Shown: positions 30,908-39,111 of the stretch, in pieces
How positions within the stretch are numbered: the first letter of the stretch is position 1
Layout: every line of letters starts with the position of its first letter
Assembly (NCBI RefSeq): GCF_000759345.1
Contig: NZ_JPZL01000002.1
Coordinates: 930,001-994,000 of the forward strand
From: Litchfieldella xinjiangensis
GTDB lineage: Bacteria; Pseudomonadota; Gammaproteobacteria; Pseudomonadales; Halomonadaceae
Direction of reading: 5' to 3'
DNA: 64,000 nucleotides
Position numbers and translations under genes: made by a program
The notes under the pieces: model-generated
Seen by the model: the letters and a program-made list of their open reading frames with translations, nothing else
What the model was told of the DNA's origin: nothing
The model's database searches: none

Positions 30908-32122
30908 ATGGCGCTATCAGATACCAAAGCCCGCACGGCCAAGCCGCGCGAGAAGCTCTACCGCATTGCTGACGCTCACGGCTTGTGCCTTGAGGTGCGT
31001 CCCAACGGCGCCAAGTATTGGCGGCTGCGCTATCGCCTGCATAGCAAGGCGACCATGTGGACGGTGGGCGAATACCCTTCCACAAGTCTGGCTCAGGCAC
31101 GTGAACGTCGCGAATGGGCGCGCAAGCTGATCGCCCAGGGCCAGCACCCCAAGGATGAGGAGGCGAGGCTCAAGCGCGAGGAACGCCTGCAGCAGGACAA
31201 CACCTTCGGCATCGTGGCCGAGGAGTGGTTTGCCGAGCGCTCGCCCGCATGGACGGCCTACTACACCAGCCAGGTGCGTAAGGGGCTCGACAACGACATT
31301 CTGCCTGCCCTGGGCAAGTTGGCCCTGCGTGATGTCACGGCACCCGAGATTCTGGAACTGCTGAAACGAATCAAGGACCGCGGCGCACCGACCGTAGCAA
31401 TTAACGTGCGCACATGGATCAGCGGCATTTTCCGCTATGCGATCGTGACGCAGCGCGCGAAGGACGATCCTGCTGCCCACGTCAGAGGGGCGGTCGTGCG
31501 CGGGGAGGTGAAGCACGCCGTTGCGCTCACCGAGAAGCAACTACGATTCCTGCTGGGACAAATCGAATTACATGGCGGGTACCGGATCACCCAACTGGCC
31601 ATTGAGATATTGCTGTTGACCATGGTGCGCGGTATCGAACTGAGGCGGGGACGTTGGGAAGATGTCGATTTCGAGGCGAAGGTCTGGCGGATACCCCGGC
31701 AGGATATGAAGAAGCGGCGCGACCATGCGGTACCGCTCTCGAGCCAGGCAATCAGGGTGCTTGAGGAATTGAAAACATATTCGGGCGGGGCCGGCATCCT
31801 GGTGCCGGGCATGAAGCATCCCTATCAGCCGATTCATCACACCACGATCAATTCGGCGCTGGATCGGATGGGATTCGGGGGAGGGGAGTTTGCCTCCCAT
31901 GGCTTCCGTGCCACCGCGTCCACGCTAATGAACGAACACGGCTGGCGAGAGGATGCCATCGAGAGGCAACTGGCGCACGTACCGGCGAATCGTACGCGAG
32001 GCTCGTATAACCACGCGAAGTACATGCAGGAGCGGCGGGAGATGCTGCAGTGGTGGGGCGACTACGTAGACAGCTTGCGTGGGGAAGGGGGCCAATCGGA
32101 TCAGGAGGCCGAGGCCCACTGA
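30908..32122 (+). CDS. Tyrosine-type integrase, P4-like
   Basis: This 404-residue protein has an N-terminal DUF4102-type arm-binding domain (about residues 1-85), a central SAM-like core-binding domain (about 95-190), and a catalytic domain with Arg in MVRGIELRRGR, H-x-x-R in HGFRATAS, and the Tyr in GSYNHAKY. P4-like integrases recombine attP with chromosomal sites that are often tRNA 3' ends, but none is visible here. The stop overlaps the end of the AlpA-like gene on the opposite strand. Confidence 0.92.
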   Translation: MALSDTKARTAKPREKLYRIADAHGLCLEVRPNGAKYWRLRYRLHSKATMWTVGEYPSTSLAQARERREWARKLIAQGQHPKDEEARLKREERLQQDNTFGIVAEEWFAERSPAWTAYYTSQVRKGLDNDILPALGKLALRDVTAPEILELLKRIKDRGAPTVAINVRTWISGIFRYAIVTQRAKDDPAAHVRGAVVRGEVKHAVALTEKQLRFLLGQIELHGGYRITQLAIEILLLTMVRGIELRRGRWEDVDFEAKVWRIPRQDMKKRRDHAVPLSSQAIRVLEELKTYSGGAGILVPGMKHPYQPIHHTTINSALDRMGFGGGEFASHGFRATASTLMNEHGWREDAIERQLAHVPANRTRGSYNHAKYMQERREMLQWWGDYVDSLRGEGGQSDQEAEAH

Positions 32123-32289
32123 CGTTCGATCCAGTTGTCGATGTCGCGCTCGAGCCAGAGTCGCTTACCCTGGATCAGCTTGCCGGATGGAAATTCGCCG
32201 GCGCGAATCAGTTCGTAGATCTTCGTATGCTTGAAGCCCACCTTATCCTCCACCTTGGGGAGGGGCAGTAGGCGCTGGGAGTTATGCAT
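32101..32289 (-). CDS. AlpA-family transcriptional regulator / excisionase
   Basis: This 62-residue MerR-like winged helix protein has the AlpA pattern VGFKHTKIYELIRAGEFPSG followed by the R-x-W-L-E-R-DI-x-x-W signature. AlpA proteins act in P4-like elements as activators of integrase or as excision factors. The gene converges on and overlaps the integrase end. A 12-bp inverted repeat lies in its upstream region. Confidence 0.8.
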   Translation of the reverse strand: MHNSQRLLPLPKVEDKVGFKHTKIYELIRAGEFPSGKLIQGKRLWLERDIDNWIERQWASAS

Positions 32290-32316
32290 GGTTTCCTCCA
32301 GGCATAGGTAAACCAG

Positions 32317-32363
32317 CGTGTTAATTTTTCCGCACCAACTGTAGGCGTCTGAAAATTAACACG
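32317..32363. promoter_or_regulatory. 12-bp perfect inverted repeat upstream of the AlpA-like gene
   Basis: CGTGTTAATTTT at 32317-32328 and AAAATTAACACG at 32352-32363 are exact complements, 35 bp apart centre to centre. They are AT-rich in a GC-rich setting and lie 28-74 bases before the AlpA-like start. They probably form an operator or recombination-accessory site. Confidence 0.5.
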
Positions 32364-32377
32364 GGTAGGCCAGACAT

Positions 32378-32403
32378 AAAAAAAGCCGCCTCTGTGGACG
32401 GCT
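32378..32403 (-). terminator. Intrinsic terminator after the lyase gene
   Basis: On the minus strand AGCCG and CGGCT pair across a short loop and are followed by seven T. It lies 20 bases beyond the lyase stop codon. Confidence 0.75.
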
Positions 32404-32422
32404 CGTTAACTTGATGAACGCC

Positions 32423-33658
32423 TCATGGCGTAGAGATTCTGAAATTTCTCGTATCGACGTATTCATCCCGGCTCGCAGCCCAGCTCCGATCGCCACCGCC
32501 AAAGAAGATGGTGTGCATCATGCCTTCGATCAGCACGCTATCTTTCGTGCGAAGTCGCAGGCCAGTCCTTTCAATAGCCAGCCTGTCGTCGTACCAGACG
32601 CGGATGAAGCCATTGCTCTGCCCGACATCGTTGAGCTTCACTTCCTGCCGGATCGTGTGCCAGGCGCCGCTGGTATCGAATGTGAAGCTCCCGCGCCCAA
32701 TTGAATCCCCGTAACTTTTCTCCATCTCGGGGTAGTAGAGATACAGCTCGCCCTGAGCATCCCGCCGCCACATGATGCGAGCGGTGATTCCGTTGTCAGC
32801 TTCCTTGTGTCCGCTTGGAGAATCCCCCGCCATCAGCCCCGGCAACTTGCCGCCCTTCACCGGATCGAAGCCTGGCTTGAGGCGCAGGTCGTACTCCAAA
32901 ATGGCATGCTCGGCATGCAGCGTACGGGTATCGAATCCCGCCCCGCGCTGCTTGCCCTTGTCGCCGACATAGAGCCCTTCGCCCATATGGGTGCGCAGGT
33001 AAGGGCCTTCGCTGTCCTGCATCACCTCGATGTTTTCCCATTCCCAGCCACCGTCATAGACGCCACCCAGTAGGTCGAGAATGTTGCGCTTGGCATCCTG
33101 GCCGGGATCGAGTGCCGGGGCATAAGACGTAGCGTCTGGCGTGGGTGCCGGCATGCTGGCTTTAGGCTCAGGCTCAGGCTCAGGTGCTGAAACGCCATCT
33201 GACCCGCCGACTGTCTCGGTTTCTTCGGCCTCGATCGTAGTGACCGCTGGCGACAGACTGAACGAATGATCCGAGCCCTTGGCCTTCATCCCGAAATCCC
33301 AGGTCTCACCGGGTTCGATGGGCTTGTCTGACGTGATGAGTGCTGAGCCAGCCGCTTGCTTGAACGAGCCGCCCCAGACATCTTCGATAGTGGCGACTAT
33401 CTGCAAGGGCAGGGATAGGCGTGTAGCAATAGCGCTATTGTTGGTGGCTTCGATCTCGAGCACGAAGCCATCGTCCCATTCGCTCTTGATTCGATGATCG
33501 ATGCCAATCGCGGGTATAGGATCGACCGCAGGCATCTCCAGCTGGGGAAACGCCACGGCCAGCGCGGACTCTATTCGTACCGCCTGCTCTTCACTCGCGA
33601 AGCGTACGCGTATTTCGGTCCCTGTTCGTTGAACGTCGGCTACATCTACTGCCGGCAT
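32423..33658 (-). CDS. Polysaccharide lyase-like protein with CBM2-like domain
   Basis: This 411-residue protein has three parts. A short N-terminal region is followed by a beta-rich domain (about residues 50-140, EWDDGFVLEIEATNNS) that resembles a type 2 carbohydrate-binding module. A Pro/Glu linker follows, and then a C-terminal domain with the KGGKLPGL pattern of PL14-type alginate or glucuronan lyases. No signal peptide is present. The ATG at 33658 follows GGAGG, while an upstream start would lack a ribosome site. Neighbours are lysogeny genes, so this looks like cargo or a virion depolymerase placed away from the tail genes. Confidence 0.6.
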   Translation of the reverse strand: MPAVDVADVQRTGTEIRVRFASEEQAVRIESALAVAFPQLEMPAVDPIPAIGIDHRIKSEWDDGFVLEIEATNNSAIATRLSLPLQIVATIEDVWGGSFKQAAGSALITSDKPIEPGETWDFGMKAKGSDHSFSLSPAVTTIEAEETETVGGSDGVSAPEPEPEPKASMPAPTPDATSYAPALDPGQDAKRNILDLLGGVYDGGWEWENIEVMQDSEGPYLRTHMGEGLYVGDKGKQRGAGFDTRTLHAEHAILEYDLRLKPGFDPVKGGKLPGLMAGDSPSGHKEADNGITARIMWRRDAQGELYLYYPEMEKSYGDSIGRGSFTFDTSGAWHTIRQEVKLNDVGQSNGFIRVWYDDRLAIERTGLRLRTKDSVLIEGMMHTIFFGGGDRSWAASRDEYVDTRNFRISTP

Positions 33659-33670
33659 GATTCCTCCATC

Positions 33671-33695
33671 AAAAACAAGCCGCCTTGAGGGCGGC
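33671..33695 (-). terminator. Intrinsic terminator just before the lyase ribosome site
   Basis: On the minus strand GCCGCC and GGCGGC pair around a short loop and are followed by TTGTTTTT. The T run ends 12 bases before the lyase ATG, so it both ends the upstream operon and precedes the lyase Shine-Dalgarno. Confidence 0.7.
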
Positions 33696-33721
33696 GTCAT
33701 CGGCATAGGGATATCGACTGC

Positions 33722-33907
33722 CTATCCCTGTCGTCGTTCCAGCACGGCTACCAGTGTCTGCATCACCACATCGACCACGTCCTTCTCGTCAGGGCCGATA
33801 CACAGCATGGCGGTACCGTCATTGAGGAAGGTCAGGATCGTTTCGCGATTGTTCGCCTTGGCGGTACTGAGCATGGCGGTGCCGGCGGCTTCAACCAGGC
33901 CGCTCAT
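33722..33907 (-). CDS. Hypothetical phage protein, 61 residues
   Basis: This short acidic protein is not recognised. It overlaps the DUF3850-like gene by 4 bases (ATGA), which supports it being translated. It is the last gene of the long minus-strand early operon before a terminator. Confidence 0.5.
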   Translation of the reverse strand: MSGLVEAAGTAMLSTAKANNRETILTFLNDGTAMLCIGPDEKDVVDVVMQTLVAVLERRQG

Positions 33908-34479
33908 GATTCGAGCTCCTCGGCTTGGCGGCGTAGACCTGCAACGTAGTCGTCGATCACTGCGCGAAGGTCTTCATCCTCCCAGTCGTCACCGTGCGTG
34001 AGGTGCCGAATGGCGAGGGCTCCTTCGATTTTCTTATCTGCGATCAGGCGGGCGAGTGACTCCAGGGCTGCGCTCGGTCTGTTGTAGCGGAAGTGGTCTA
34101 ACCGGTGACGAGCTGAGCACTGGTCTGCATCGCTGTCATCAAGGACGTCAGACGCTTCATAGGCTGCGCTGCAAAATTCTTCCGCATACGCCGCCAGTGC
34201 GTCTTTCTTCGGGTCGTTGACTGATAGAATTGCCCAACCCTCAATCAAGCCATAGGCTGGCCCTCTCAAGACGTGCGTAACGGTTCGAGAAGCCGCCCGC
34301 CCCGTGTATTCAAGTGCGGCGCCTTCGGCCATCTCGGCGCCAGTGCTCACCGTTTCACGTAGAACCAGTAAGTCGCCAACTGCAAAACCTCGGTCGTCTC
34401 GGCGGATCGCGTAAGTTTTGGCTCCATCCATCAGGGCGCGAAACACTTCGGGGTCAGTTTTCAATTCATGCGTCGTCAT
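33904..34479 (-). CDS. DUF3850-domain protein
   Basis: The N-terminal 80 residues (HELKTDPEVFRALMDGAKTY, then a hydrophobic core with DRGFAVGDLLVL) match the DUF3850 domain, an ASCH/PUA-like fold found in phages and plasmids and probably nucleic-acid binding. The remaining 110 residues are acidic and unassigned. The start overlaps the small zinc-ribbon gene upstream by 14 bases. Confidence 0.6.
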   Translation of the reverse strand: MTTHELKTDPEVFRALMDGAKTYAIRRDDRGFAVGDLLVLRETVSTGAEMAEGAALEYTGRAASRTVTHVLRGPAYGLIEGWAILSVNDPKKDALAAYAEEFCSAAYEASDVLDDSDADQCSARHRLDHFRYNRPSAALESLARLIADKKIEGALAIRHLTHGDDWEDEDLRAVIDDYVAGLRRQAEELES

Positions 34480-34618
34480 TCACCACCTCCTCGCCCTCGA
34501 TCACTTCCCGCCAAGATTCCGTCGCCGTGATCATACCGCCACACACCGTGCAGCAGTGATCCAGATTGAACGTACCCGGCCACTTATCGCCGCAAGTGCG
34601 GCATTCGAAGTCAGTCAT
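34466..34618 (-). CDS. Small zinc-ribbon protein, 50 residues
   Basis: The frame has four zinc-ligand Cys in two pairs, C-x2-C (ECRTCGDKW) and C-x2-C (CCTVCGG), so it is a likely single zinc ribbon. The start ATG overlaps the stop of the upstream gene by ATGA at 34615-34618, and the end overlaps the DUF3850-domain gene start, so it is embedded in a chain of coupled genes. The function is unknown. Confidence 0.6.
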   Translation of the reverse strand: MTDFECRTCGDKWPGTFNLDHCCTVCGGMITATESWREVIEGEEVVNDDA

Positions 34619-35163
34619 GCGGCTTCCCATTGCTCAAGGTCGTCATTGGTCAGGTCCAGTTCGGTTCGAAGCCGTCTCAGTACCGGCAGCATGCTGGGCC
34701 AGTTGGCTGACCAGGGCCGCATGATCACGGCCCGGTCGATGATGTGGTTGGGGTTGCATCCGCTCTCAGCCGCCTCGAGGGTCTCGCGGATGATGGATAG
34801 CAACTGATCCTCCATCAGCGGCCCGCCTTCTTCATCAAGCATGAGCTTGCCGCTGTCGTCGCGTCGGTGACGCCACGCTGCAATGCGCTGGTTGGTGCGA
34901 CCGGAGGCGAACTCGCGGTATTCGCTGCCGTCCTGGGCGCGGCAGTAAACGATGCAAAGCACCTCCCAGTGCTGGGGTGCCAGGTTGGCCATGCGCAGGA
35001 TGGCCATGTGCTTGGCGCTATCCACCGGGGCAAGAAAGCCGTGCCGGTCGATCTCGCTATCCCAGCTACCCCGGCGGTAGAAGAAGACGAGATTCACCTG
35101 GCGCTGGCTGCGGGCGGTCATGGTGTTGTGCTGGGCACGGGTCAGCTTGCGGGCGCGTTTCAT
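34615..35163 (-). CDS. Hypothetical phage protein, 182 residues
   Basis: The N terminus is basic (MKRARKLTRAQHN) and the body contains LAPQHWEVLCIVYCRAQDG. I do not recognise the family. It lies downstream of the DNA methyltransferase gene and overlaps the small zinc-ribbon gene by 4 bases. A 6-bp hairpin with a TCC loop lies just before its ribosome site. Confidence 0.55.
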   Translation of the reverse strand: MKRARKLTRAQHNTMTARSQRQVNLVFFYRRGSWDSEIDRHGFLAPVDSAKHMAILRMANLAPQHWEVLCIVYCRAQDGSEYREFASGRTNQRIAAWRHRRDDSGKLMLDEEGGPLMEDQLLSIIRETLEAAESGCNPNHIIDRAVIMRPWSANWPSMLPVLRRLRTELDLTNDDLEQWEAA

Positions 35164-35179
35164 GCGGCCTCCAAAGTCT

Positions 35180-35195
35180 GCCGCCGGAGGGCGGC
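35180..35195 (-). terminator. GC hairpin directly before a ribosome site
   Basis: GCCGCC and GGCGGC pair around a 4-base loop (CTCC on the minus strand), followed by GACTTT and then the GGAGG of the next gene. The T run is weak, so this is terminator-like rather than a proven terminator. Confidence 0.45.
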
Positions 35196-35202
35196 ACCAA
35201 TT

Positions 35203-36300
35203 TCAACAGGCCTCGAACAGGCTCATCTGTTCCTTGGCATCGGGGTCGAAGTCATAGTGGTCGAATATTTGCTGAATACGGTCAGGGACCAGCTCGGCGT
35301 ACTGAGGGCTCAGTTCGCAAAGGATGGCGTTACGATCAAGTGCCAGGGCAACGCCTGCCGTGGTGCCGCTTCCGCCAAAAGGATCGAGCACGGTGCCGCC
35401 TTCGGGGCAGCCCGCCAGAATGCAGGGCCGGATTAGGTCGGGTGGAAAAGTGGCAAAATGAGCCCCCTTATATGAGCGCGTCGATACATTCCAGACGGTT
35501 CGACGGTTGCGCATCGCAGTGTCCCAGTCGCCTTCGCCACGATCTTCCCGGTGCGTGCCTTTCCTCTGCCCCGGTATGGCCTCATTCCGCTTACTCTCGG
35601 TACGCCTGAAACTATCTCGAGCCCTCCTTTTCGTGAGCCCACCCACGGCACGTATTGGACCGTTGGTTTTCCCTGGCTGCCTGGATGAGCCTGATTGTTC
35701 TTCGATGTTCTGTGCCCAGCGGGCAATGCTCGACTCTGCCGCCGGCTCCTTTACCGATTCATGGTCGTAGTAATACTGGGGAGATTTACTCAACAGGAAG
35801 ATGTATTCATGCGCCTTGGTGCAGCGGTCACGCACGCTTTCTGGCATCGGGTTTGGCTTGTGCCAGATAATGTCCTGGCGCAGATACCAGCCGTCCGCCT
35901 GCAGAGCGAAAGCAACCCGCCAGGGTATGCCGATCAGGTCTTTGTGCTTCAGACCACTCGGGGGAGAGCGCCACCCTGTTGCACATCCTTTGCCTGACCA
36001 TGCGTTATCGCCGCGCTCTCGCATATACGAACCGCCGCCACCTCTTCCTCCTGTCGCATAGCTGTCACCCAAGTTGAGCCATACCGTCCCATCATCGCGC
36101 AGCACGCGACGCACCTCGCGGAACACCTCGACCAGAGCGGCGACGAATTCGTCAGGGGAAGGCTCGAGCCCGATCTGCCCCTCATGTCCGTAATCACGCA
36201 GGCCGAAATAGGGCGGACTGGTGACACAGGTATGCACGGACTGGCCAGGCAGTTCGCGCATAGTTTCAAGGCAGTCGCCGACAAGAAGCTGGTACTCCAT
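35203..36300 (-). CDS. DNA methyltransferase, beta class (N4-cytosine or N6-adenine)
   Basis: This 365-residue protein carries the catalytic motif T-S-P-P-Y (CVTSPPYFGLRDYG) near the N terminus and the SAM motif DPFGGSGTT near the C terminus, the beta-class order. The Ser-Pro-Pro-Tyr form is more usual for N4-cytosine enzymes. The ATG at 36300 follows GGAG, while a TTG at 36312 would only add four residues. No restriction gene is adjacent, so this is likely an orphan enzyme that modifies phage or host DNA. Confidence 0.85.
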   Translation of the reverse strand: MEYQLLVGDCLETMRELPGQSVHTCVTSPPYFGLRDYGHEGQIGLEPSPDEFVAALVEVFREVRRVLRDDGTVWLNLGDSYATGGRGGGGSYMRERGDNAWSGKGCATGWRSPPSGLKHKDLIGIPWRVAFALQADGWYLRQDIIWHKPNPMPESVRDRCTKAHEYIFLLSKSPQYYYDHESVKEPAAESSIARWAQNIEEQSGSSRQPGKTNGPIRAVGGLTKRRARDSFRRTESKRNEAIPGQRKGTHREDRGEGDWDTAMRNRRTVWNVSTRSYKGAHFATFPPDLIRPCILAGCPEGGTVLDPFGGSGTTAGVALALDRNAILCELSPQYAELVPDRIQQIFDHYDFDPDAKEQMSLFEAC

Positions 36301-36319
36301 GCGAGACTCCAAAGAAATG

Positions 36320-36335
36320 CCGCCTCAGCGGGCGG
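36320..36335 (-). terminator. GC hairpin before the beta-class methyltransferase gene
   Basis: CCGCC and GGCGG pair around a 6-base loop, followed by CATTTCTTT and then GGAG and the ATG. It has a weak T run and the same placement as other hairpins of this operon. Confidence 0.45.
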
Positions 36336-36343
36336 TAGGTGAT

Positions 36344-38041
36344 CTATGCAGCCACAGCTGGCGTGGCCATGAACTTGTGCTCGTGCGTGAAGTTGGCCTC
36401 GACGATTGCCTTGGCCAGGGGCGGGCAGACGCTGTTGCCGATCAGCCTCACCTGGGCGTACTTCGGCACTGGCTTACCGCCGGCTTCGGCGAATTGGTAA
36501 CCGTCAGGGAAGCCTTGAGCAGCGGCCAGTTCGTGTGGCTGAAGCATCCGCATGCCAATGTCGGTGATGACATAGTCCTCGCCGCCGATCGTGACGGTGA
36601 CCAGCTGCAACCGATCCTTGGTGGTGGCTGTTGGGCTTGGCGCCCGCAGGTCGCGGCCTGTCTCGCCGGATCCGCTGCCGTAGTAGGGCGCGAGGAACGC
36701 AGCCACGGCGGCGGCATGGGTGCCGCCAGCGCAGATGGTCGGCATCGGGCGATTGATATCGCTGCCGCCACGCTCGGCGCCCTTGAGGTTGAGCAGGCTC
36801 ACTGCAACCGGTGCGTTGTGGTCGGTGGCGGTGATGGTGGGCAGCGGATGACGGATGTCCGCACCGACGACGCCTGTGAAATGCTTGGCCAGGAATGCCG
36901 AGACCAGGGCGCTTTTGCCACCTCCGCCTGCCGTGATCGTACCCAAGGGCTCGTTTGCGCCATGCCCAATGCTCGCCCCGAACTGCCGTGAGATCGTTGC
37001 CGACACTAGGCCTAAGGGGGCACAGCCTCCCGGGTTGGCTGTTGAGTCGGTCGCGTTGCTGTTCGCCGTGATGGTGTGCATCGGCTCATCACAGCCATGG
37101 CCGATAGCCCCCGTCCGGAACTTGGTGATGTGCGGGGAGACCAGGGCGAAGCTTCCGCCTTTCGGCCAGGCCGTGACCGTGCGCAGCGGCTCGTCAATGG
37201 CGTTGACCAGGGTAGAGCCGTTGCCGTAGTTGGCGATCGGGACGATGAACGGGTCGGCATTCTCGACCACGTACCGCATCACGCCTTTGGCGATCCGCTT
37301 GAGCGTGTTCTCTGCCAGCGGCCTGGCTCGGTCGAAGATCGAGGGGCAGGGGATCGACCAGTCGATACACTCCGCAGCTGTACGCCACGGCTGTAGCTTG
37401 CCCCGGCGAACGGCAGGGGATGCGGGGTCGCCATGCGTTGGCTTGGGCCAGACGATAGGACGCCCATCGCAACGGGCAACCAGGAACAATCGACGGCGGA
37501 TGGTCGGGGCACCGTAGTCACAGGCCCGTAATATCTTCCATTCCACGTCGTAGCCATGGCGCTTGAGCATCCGCACGAAGCCACGAAAGGTTTGGCCCTT
37601 GCGCGCCGGGTCGGGTACGACCTGGCCCTTGTCGTTTTTGATGAGCGGGCCCCAGTCGAGGAACTCTTCGACGTTCTCCAGCGCGATGACCCTGGGCTTC
37701 ACTTTGGCCGCCCAGCGCGCCGCTACCCATGCCAGGCCGCGCACGCTCTTACTGACAGGCCGGCCACCCTTGGCCTTGGAGTGGTGGCGACAATCAGGGG
37801 AGAACCATGCCAGCCCCACCGGACCATTGACGGCCTTGGCGGGATCGACGTCCCACACGTCGGCAACCGAGTGAGCGCTGCCGGGGTGATTGGCGGTATG
37901 CACCGCGATGGCGGTCGCATCGTGATTGATAGCGAGATCCACCGGGCGGCCCAAGGCCTGCTCGATTCCTTCGGATGCACCGCCACCACCGGCGAAGTTA
38001 TCGACCACCAATTCATGGCCAAAGAGGTTGAGGCTGGTCAC
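36344..38041 (-). CDS. C5-cytosine DNA methyltransferase, phage type
   Basis: This 565-residue protein has SAM motif I as DNFAGGGGASEG and the ENV motif as LENVEEF, but motif IV reads SPDCRHHS instead of the usual PCQ, so the catalytic Cys sits in a Pro-Asp-Cys context. The middle third carries about six copies of a P-x2-T-x-T/C-A unit with GHG or similar, a repeated target-recognition-like region. The GTG at 38041 follows AGGAGAA. It is an orphan enzyme, next to another methyltransferase gene. Confidence 0.85.
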   Translation of the reverse strand: MTSLNLFGHELVVDNFAGGGGASEGIEQALGRPVDLAINHDATAIAVHTANHPGSAHSVADVWDVDPAKAVNGPVGLAWFSPDCRHHSKAKGGRPVSKSVRGLAWVAARWAAKVKPRVIALENVEEFLDWGPLIKNDKGQVVPDPARKGQTFRGFVRMLKRHGYDVEWKILRACDYGAPTIRRRLFLVARCDGRPIVWPKPTHGDPASPAVRRGKLQPWRTAAECIDWSIPCPSIFDRARPLAENTLKRIAKGVMRYVVENADPFIVPIANYGNGSTLVNAIDEPLRTVTAWPKGGSFALVSPHITKFRTGAIGHGCDEPMHTITANSNATDSTANPGGCAPLGLVSATISRQFGASIGHGANEPLGTITAGGGGKSALVSAFLAKHFTGVVGADIRHPLPTITATDHNAPVAVSLLNLKGAERGGSDINRPMPTICAGGTHAAAVAAFLAPYYGSGSGETGRDLRAPSPTATTKDRLQLVTVTIGGEDYVITDIGMRMLQPHELAAAQGFPDGYQFAEAGGKPVPKYAQVRLIGNSVCPPLAKAIVEANFTHEHKFMATPAVAA

Positions 38042-38060
38042 GTGTTGTTCTCCTGATACG

Positions 38061-38084
38061 AAAAAGGCCACCGCGTGGGTGGCC
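38061..38084 (-). terminator. Intrinsic terminator directly before the C5-methyltransferase ribosome site
   Basis: On the minus strand GGCCACC and GGTGGCC pair around CACGC and are followed by five T, then AGGAGAA and the GTG start 20 bases later. It overlaps the stop codon of the upstream small gene. Confidence 0.75.
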
Positions 38085-38275
38085 TATCGGTAGTGGTTGA
38101 GTCGTCGCGCCCGTCGCTGGGCGCGCGCCTTGGCAGCCTTCCGCCTGTCCTGCGCCGCGGTCCGCCGACGCCCGCCATTGGGCTTGGGTGGATCGTCAGC
38201 CAACCAACAGGGCGGCATCGACCATGATCGGGCTGTCGTGGCCAGCATGGCGCCGATGGAGGTCATGAGGTTCAT
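38084..38275 (-). CDS. Small basic phage protein, 63 residues
   Basis: The protein has a short N terminus and a strongly basic C-terminal half rich in Arg and Ala (DRRKAAKARAQRRARR), suggesting nucleic-acid binding. Its ATG overlaps the stop of the upstream gene by 4 bases, with GGAG before it. The function is unknown. Confidence 0.5.
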   Translation of the reverse strand: MNLMTSIGAMLATTARSWSMPPCWLADDPPKPNGGRRRTAAQDRRKAAKARAQRRARRLNHYR

Positions 38276-39111
38276 GCGGCTGGCTCCAGTAGCTTCTGGA
38301 GATCGGAGATCGACTTATTGGAGCGCTCTGCCAAGTCAGCAGCCTGCTTTTCGTAGCTTTCATGGGCTCGCTCTATGGCGACTTCTATCTTGCCTCGCAA
38401 CACTGTTCGCTCATCGCTGGTCAGGTACTCGGCAACGCTTGAGCAAAGCACGTCGGCGGCCATGCCATGACTGTTCATGCTCTTGTCGAGACGCTGCAAG
38501 GTAAGATCGATGCTTTTTCGAGCCGCTTCTTCGAAAGTGGCGAATCCATATACCTGGCAATTGGAGCCTGACCCGTCGCCATAACGGTTGAGCCGATACG
38601 ATAGGGAGCCATCCGTTTTGCCATAAAGGCTTAGCAACTTGAGTCCGTCATACTCAACGCGACCGTGCCACCCGTCGGTGTCCGTTAATTTATCTTCGAA
38701 GCGCACCGGCTCTTCAAAGCCATAACCATCGCAAACCAACCATTTGATATCGCCAGCCAGAAACGCCACCAGGATGCTGAAGTCCTCGGGTTCCATTCCT
38801 GCGGCAACCTTGCGTACGAATTTGCCAATGTCGGCGTGCGCCTTTGCCTCGATGTGCGCTGAGCGCTTTTGCTTTTCTAGGCGCTCGATTTCCGCTTTCT
38901 GTTCCTGAATACGCTTTTCAATCCGTTCTTCTTCTTTCGCCTTGTAGGATTTAACTGGCGAGTCATGCAGCGACTTGGTGGTAAAGCGCTCTCCGGCGGG
39001 GATCTCGTCGCCAGCTTCAGTGACAAACACTTCCTGAACGATGGATTCTTGATTGTTGAGCTGACCGACGACCGCCACCTTGCGGCCATCCGATAAGAAT
39101 TTGGTTTGCAT
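38272..39111 (-). CDS. Hypothetical coiled-coil phage protein, 279 residues
   Basis: A short N-terminal beta-rich part precedes a coiled coil (about residues 55-90, rich in Glu and Lys) and a mixed C-terminal domain with DIKWLVCDGYGFEEPVRFED. I do not recognise the family. It precedes the small basic gene with a 4-base overlap and follows about 260 bases of noncoding sequence and a hairpin. Confidence 0.55.
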   Translation of the reverse strand: MQTKFLSDGRKVAVVGQLNNQESIVQEVFVTEAGDEIPAGERFTTKSLHDSPVKSYKAKEEERIEKRIQEQKAEIERLEKQKRSAHIEAKAHADIGKFVRKVAAGMEPEDFSILVAFLAGDIKWLVCDGYGFEEPVRFEDKLTDTDGWHGRVEYDGLKLLSLYGKTDGSLSYRLNRYGDGSGSNCQVYGFATFEEAARKSIDLTLQRLDKSMNSHGMAADVLCSSVAEYLTSDERTVLRGKIEVAIERAHESYEKQAADLAERSNKSISDLQKLLEPAA

